Positions 60,890 through 64,000 of a stretch of DNA of 64,000 bases are shown here, piece by piece. The DNA comes from Spirodela intermedia (taxonomy: Eukaryota; Streptophyta; Magnoliopsida; Alismatales; Araceae): contig LR746264.1 of assembly GCA_902729315.2 (NCBI GenBank), positions 10,013,878 to 10,077,877 of the forward strand, read 5' to 3'. The position numbers were made by a program, and so were the translations under genes. Position 1 is the first letter of the stretch. Every line of letters starts with the position of its first letter. The notes below the pieces were generated by a model. That model was given only the letters and a program-made list of their open reading frames with translations. It had not been told where the DNA came from and searched no databases.

Positions 60890-61170
60890 TTTACTACTTC
60901 ATCATTTATAGTGTCATAATTTAAATCAATATAATGCCATATTATTTCAATTATGGACAACATGCATATATTTAATTGCACTCATGGTGTTCCCATAAAT
61001 TAGACTCGTCAGCTATCTTCTCACCCCAGAACTCTTAGGCATTTTGACATCTTCTGACGTGGACAGACGTTTCACCGATTCCCCTAAGTCAGAGCATTTT
61101 GTATACTTCAGCTACGCGAGAGGTGACGGGGGGGTACTAGCTCGAACAAGCAACTGTTTCTCACGCCTGC
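59527..61170. other. Intergenic, AT-rich, with a Copia leader-like trace
   Basis: No gene was recognised. AATGGTATCAAGAGTAGCT at ~60,654-60,672 resembles the initiator-Met tRNA primer-binding site found after Copia 5' LTRs, suggesting a decayed element around 60,400-60,780. 60,890-61,170 is the region downstream of the PUB gene. Confidence 0.4.
60841..60885. repeat. (GA)n microsatellite
   Basis: A GA run with one short G interruption about 290 bp beyond the PUB stop codon. Confidence 0.95.
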
Positions 61171-64000
61171 TCACCTGGGGTTGCAGAGCCAGTCCTGGAT
61201 TGCAAAGCGGAGAGCATGGTTGGGAGTGAGCTCCAGATTATCCAACTTCAAGTTGGTCATCGGAGACGTCTCTCGCCCACCATGCAGCCATCCGCGCAGG
61301 GCAGCGTCCTCGTAAGTGTGGCCATCCGCCGCCACAACCGGGTCCTGCATAATCTCCTGCGTGTGGTCGTGCCATGGACCAAATTTAGCAACTGATCGTC
61401 GCCATTACCCAGATCTAGCCCAAGTTCCTACAGACCCGCGACGAATATGGCGGCAGAGAGGAAATCAGAAGGCGCGGGAAGTGGTACCTGACGAATAGGG
61501 CACAAGAAGAACGAGGGCACCGGCCTGGCCTCCGGCGCTAGTAATTGCTCCAGTTCCCTCAGAACCTCGGGTGCCAGCTCCAGCCGATCGCGGGCCTTCG
61601 TCTTGCTGCAGCACAGACCGAATTGTGCGAGCCTCGACGCAACCATCGGTGGCCAATCTCCGGCAGTTTGATCAAGGATCGACGAGAGAGTCCCTCCTAG
61701 CACCGCCTGGTGCACCTCAGCGGCCAACCCCGACGGGGGCCTCCCAGTGAGCAGCTGGAGAACTATAATCCCCAAGGCGTAGACATCAGACTTCGCCGTT
61801 GGTTCGCCAGTTATTCGGTCCTCAGGGTCCGAATAAGGAAATCGTTCCTTTGATTCGGTGCTGCTGCTGAAGGAGATGCGGCGCATGGCTTTCTCCGGGA
61901 CAAATCTGCAGATGCTGAAATCCCCGACCTTGCATCTCAGTTCATTATCAAGATAGATCCTTTCGGGTCTGAGGTCGCCATGGATGATCTTCTCGGGCTT
62001 GGAAGAGTGCAAGAAAAGGAGAGCGCTGCATATTTCTGCAGCAATCTGTGCCCGGACCTTCCACTGCAGGGCGGCATTCGTTCTCCCCGTGAGATGGTCT
62101 TGGAGGCTCCCATTGGGCAGGTACTCGTAGACGAGACACCAGGCTTCCGGGCACATGCCGATTAGATTCACAAGATGTGGGTGCTTGAGTTTGCTGAGAG
62201 CATGGGCCTGCATATGCGAATGGGATTGAATGAATCTTTATTAATCACCACCAATGAATAGAATCACATCTCTATAGTTTAACTCCACGGAATTATTCAT
62301 GCTAAATATAACAATATACGAGGTAAGTCAGCAGCTATGGGTAATGACCTCATTTGAAAAAATAAGCAAAATGGCACAGAAAATGACATTTTTTTCGATG
62401 AAAAAAGGTGGAAGTGAAAGATTTACGCACCTTCTTGTGAAACTCTAGTCGACCTTGGGAATCATGATGATGCAATTGCTTGACCACCACAGTTTTACCC
62501 AGCAACTCCCCCTTGTAGACACAACCGGAGCCCCCTTGACCTATCCTGAAGCTATCTGAGAAATTACAGGTCCCACTTTCTAGTTCCGGCATAGAGAACT
62601 CTTTCAGATCGAATGGGGCAACCCCAATGAACCCATCGCAAATGGAAGGCTCATAGAGAGTGCACCAATGGGCAGCTTCCACGTTCTTCTGTCTGATCTG
62701 ATACCTGTGGACCTTCAGATTCACCACAGATGACTGGGCGGTACTCATCTCTCTAGCCACTTCCTCCTGACGCCGTTTGATTTCTCGAGCGTGGTCCTCC
62801 ATGACAGATAGTTCTCTCAGGGCATGTTGTAGCTCTCCCAAGGTTTCATCTCTCGCGTACGAGAGCCGTTCTTGTTCTCTCTTCATGGCTCTTATTGATT
62901 CTTCAAGTTCGTCCCTACGTCTGACTTCGGACGCACAGGCGGATTTCAACGTTTCTTCCTGGCCGGCAAAACCAAAGAGTTGGCTAAGAGAGCCCAGGGA
63001 TAACTCCCGCATTAAGCTATCAGCTTTGTATGTACTAACAAAATAAAGTAACAGAGACAGTTAATTTACCCAGACGGAGGCATCTGGAAACTCTGCTTCC
63101 AGTTTTGACCGCTTCATCGAATCCACATGGGCTTCTTTCTTTGATCTCTCAGTTTCTTCAAGAGCTTCTAGGAACTGATTGCGCAGGAAATCCAATGCCT
63201 GCTCTTCCCAGGCCAGCAGAATCAATCTCGGAGAATTCGTCAGGGAAGCAAACCGACAAGAAACTCGCCGTTTTCTTACCTTTGAGGGGCTTCCTTCATC
63301 AGCAGAGCCAAGCAAGAATGCCGGAGCAATGGGAATCAATGAACCTGTGGACGTGGGTAGATTACTACTATCTGAAAAACAGGGGTCGAAAATTGCAGAG
63401 CTGCCGTCTTCCTTTCGATCCAGTACATCTCCAGATAAGCAATACGACCATTTGATGGATCCAATTTCAGTCACAGAACTCGGTTCCTCAGAAGCCTCCC
63501 TCATCCATACGTGATTACCTTTGCTGACGAACCATATTTTACAAGATGGAGCAAGGTTTTTCTCAGCGTATGAGCCCTTCTTCCAGCCCCTCATCAACCC
63601 CAGGAAACTGAGGTAGGCATATCAGAAACTTTCAGAAGAAATTAGGTGAACGAAAAAAAAAATCAATAAATCACTGCATAGAGATTATGAAGAAACAAGT
63701 TATTGATATGATTCTCGTTCGAATATAGGAGTCACAGCAGATTTATATATCCTTCGATGGAAAGACTTTAGATGCAATCCTCGTAGATAAAACTTCGTGG
63801 TCCAAACTAATAAAGAGGATTACATTAGAGTTCCTGCACTACGAATGCCCACTACAGTAATCTGAACAATCACCTGGGAGTAATCTCGCGAAAAATTCTC
63901 AAATACAACCAGAGATTCCTGATCTTTGATGATAAAAAGATGAATCCTCGCCTCTTTTTTTTTCTTTACTTTGTGAGCTTGGATCGAACCCAAGCGCACC
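61171..64000 (-). CDS. USP-kinase-U-box protein (PUB), 5' end outside window
   Basis: Visible minus-strand exons: 63,607-63,280, 63,198-63,070, 62,958-62,431, 62,207-61,488 and 61,356-61,171, all GT-AG and in frame, giving about 630 residues. The first exon(s) lie beyond 64,000. In order: end of a universal-stress-protein-like domain (CKIWFVSKGNHVW), a coiled coil (63,198 to ~62,720), a kinase domain (GQGGSGCVYKGE, VVVKQLHHH, HGDLRPERIYLD, KVGDFSICR), and a C-terminal U-box (LCPIRQ joined to EIMQDPVVAADGHTYE, ending DWLCNPR). The layout is that of the Arabidopsis PUB32-35/51-53 class. The U-box should bind an E2 and give E3 ligase activity. The ATP-binding lysine and catalytic loop Asp are present, but the loop Asn is replaced (PERIYLD for P.NILLD) and DFG is DFS, so the kinase may be inactive. 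Two broken copies lie to the left. Confidence 0.9.

Overview
This is nuclear DNA from a flowering plant. The evidence is spliced genes with GT-AG introns, a C1-type (DC1) Cys/His-rich protein, ribosomal protein eL36, an XB3/XBAT31-type ankyrin-RING ligase, a very-long-chain enoyl-CoA reductase, wall-associated-kinase-like receptors (WAKs) and a USP/kinase/U-box protein, all plant types, plus Copia retrotransposon debris and long TC/GA microsatellites. The exons are GC-rich and the intergenic DNA AT-rich. I cannot name the species.

Region 1 (1-21,130) is a triplicated DC1/eL36 locus. Copies 1 (1-9,060) and 2 (9,190-13,690) are decayed: each holds a DC1 pseudogene and remains of the eL36 neighbourhood, broken by Copia fragments and by two copies of a ~1.7 kb LTR-like repeat. 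Copy 3 (15,585-21,130) is intact, with a one-exon DC1 gene (16,179-16,943) convergent with a three-exon eL36 gene (20,287 down to 17,705).

Region 2 (22,334-32,331) is a single-copy housekeeping stretch. It has an 8-exon XB3-like E3 ligase (+), a 5-exon conserved gene of unknown function (-), and the 4-exon enoyl-CoA reductase ECR (+). The last two are head to head, 510 bp apart.

Region 3 (33,469-64,000) is a rearranged tandem array of WAK receptor kinases and a USP-kinase-U-box (PUB) gene, all on the minus strand. It holds three intact WAK genes of three exons each (736, 725 and 711 aa), one WAK pseudogene, one site where a WAK appears to be cleanly deleted, two broken PUB copies and one apparently intact PUB gene that runs off the right end. 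A broken copy of ECR (part of intron 1, exon 2, the end of exon 4 and the 3' UTR) lies between WAK1 and the deleted WAK. Parts of the array are nearly identical (WAK2/WAK3 tracts; a ~660 bp ECR 3' segment repeated exactly 6,000 bp away), next to clearly older diverged sequence. This pattern suggests recent gene conversion or recombination.

Functionally, WAKs are cell-surface receptors with a pectin-binding-type ectodomain, and PUB and XB3-type ligases are known elsewhere in immune signalling. Region 3 therefore looks like a fast-evolving receptor cluster. I found no tRNA, rRNA or CRISPR features. Splice sites were read by eye from GT/AG consensus, reading frame and family comparison, without transcript evidence.
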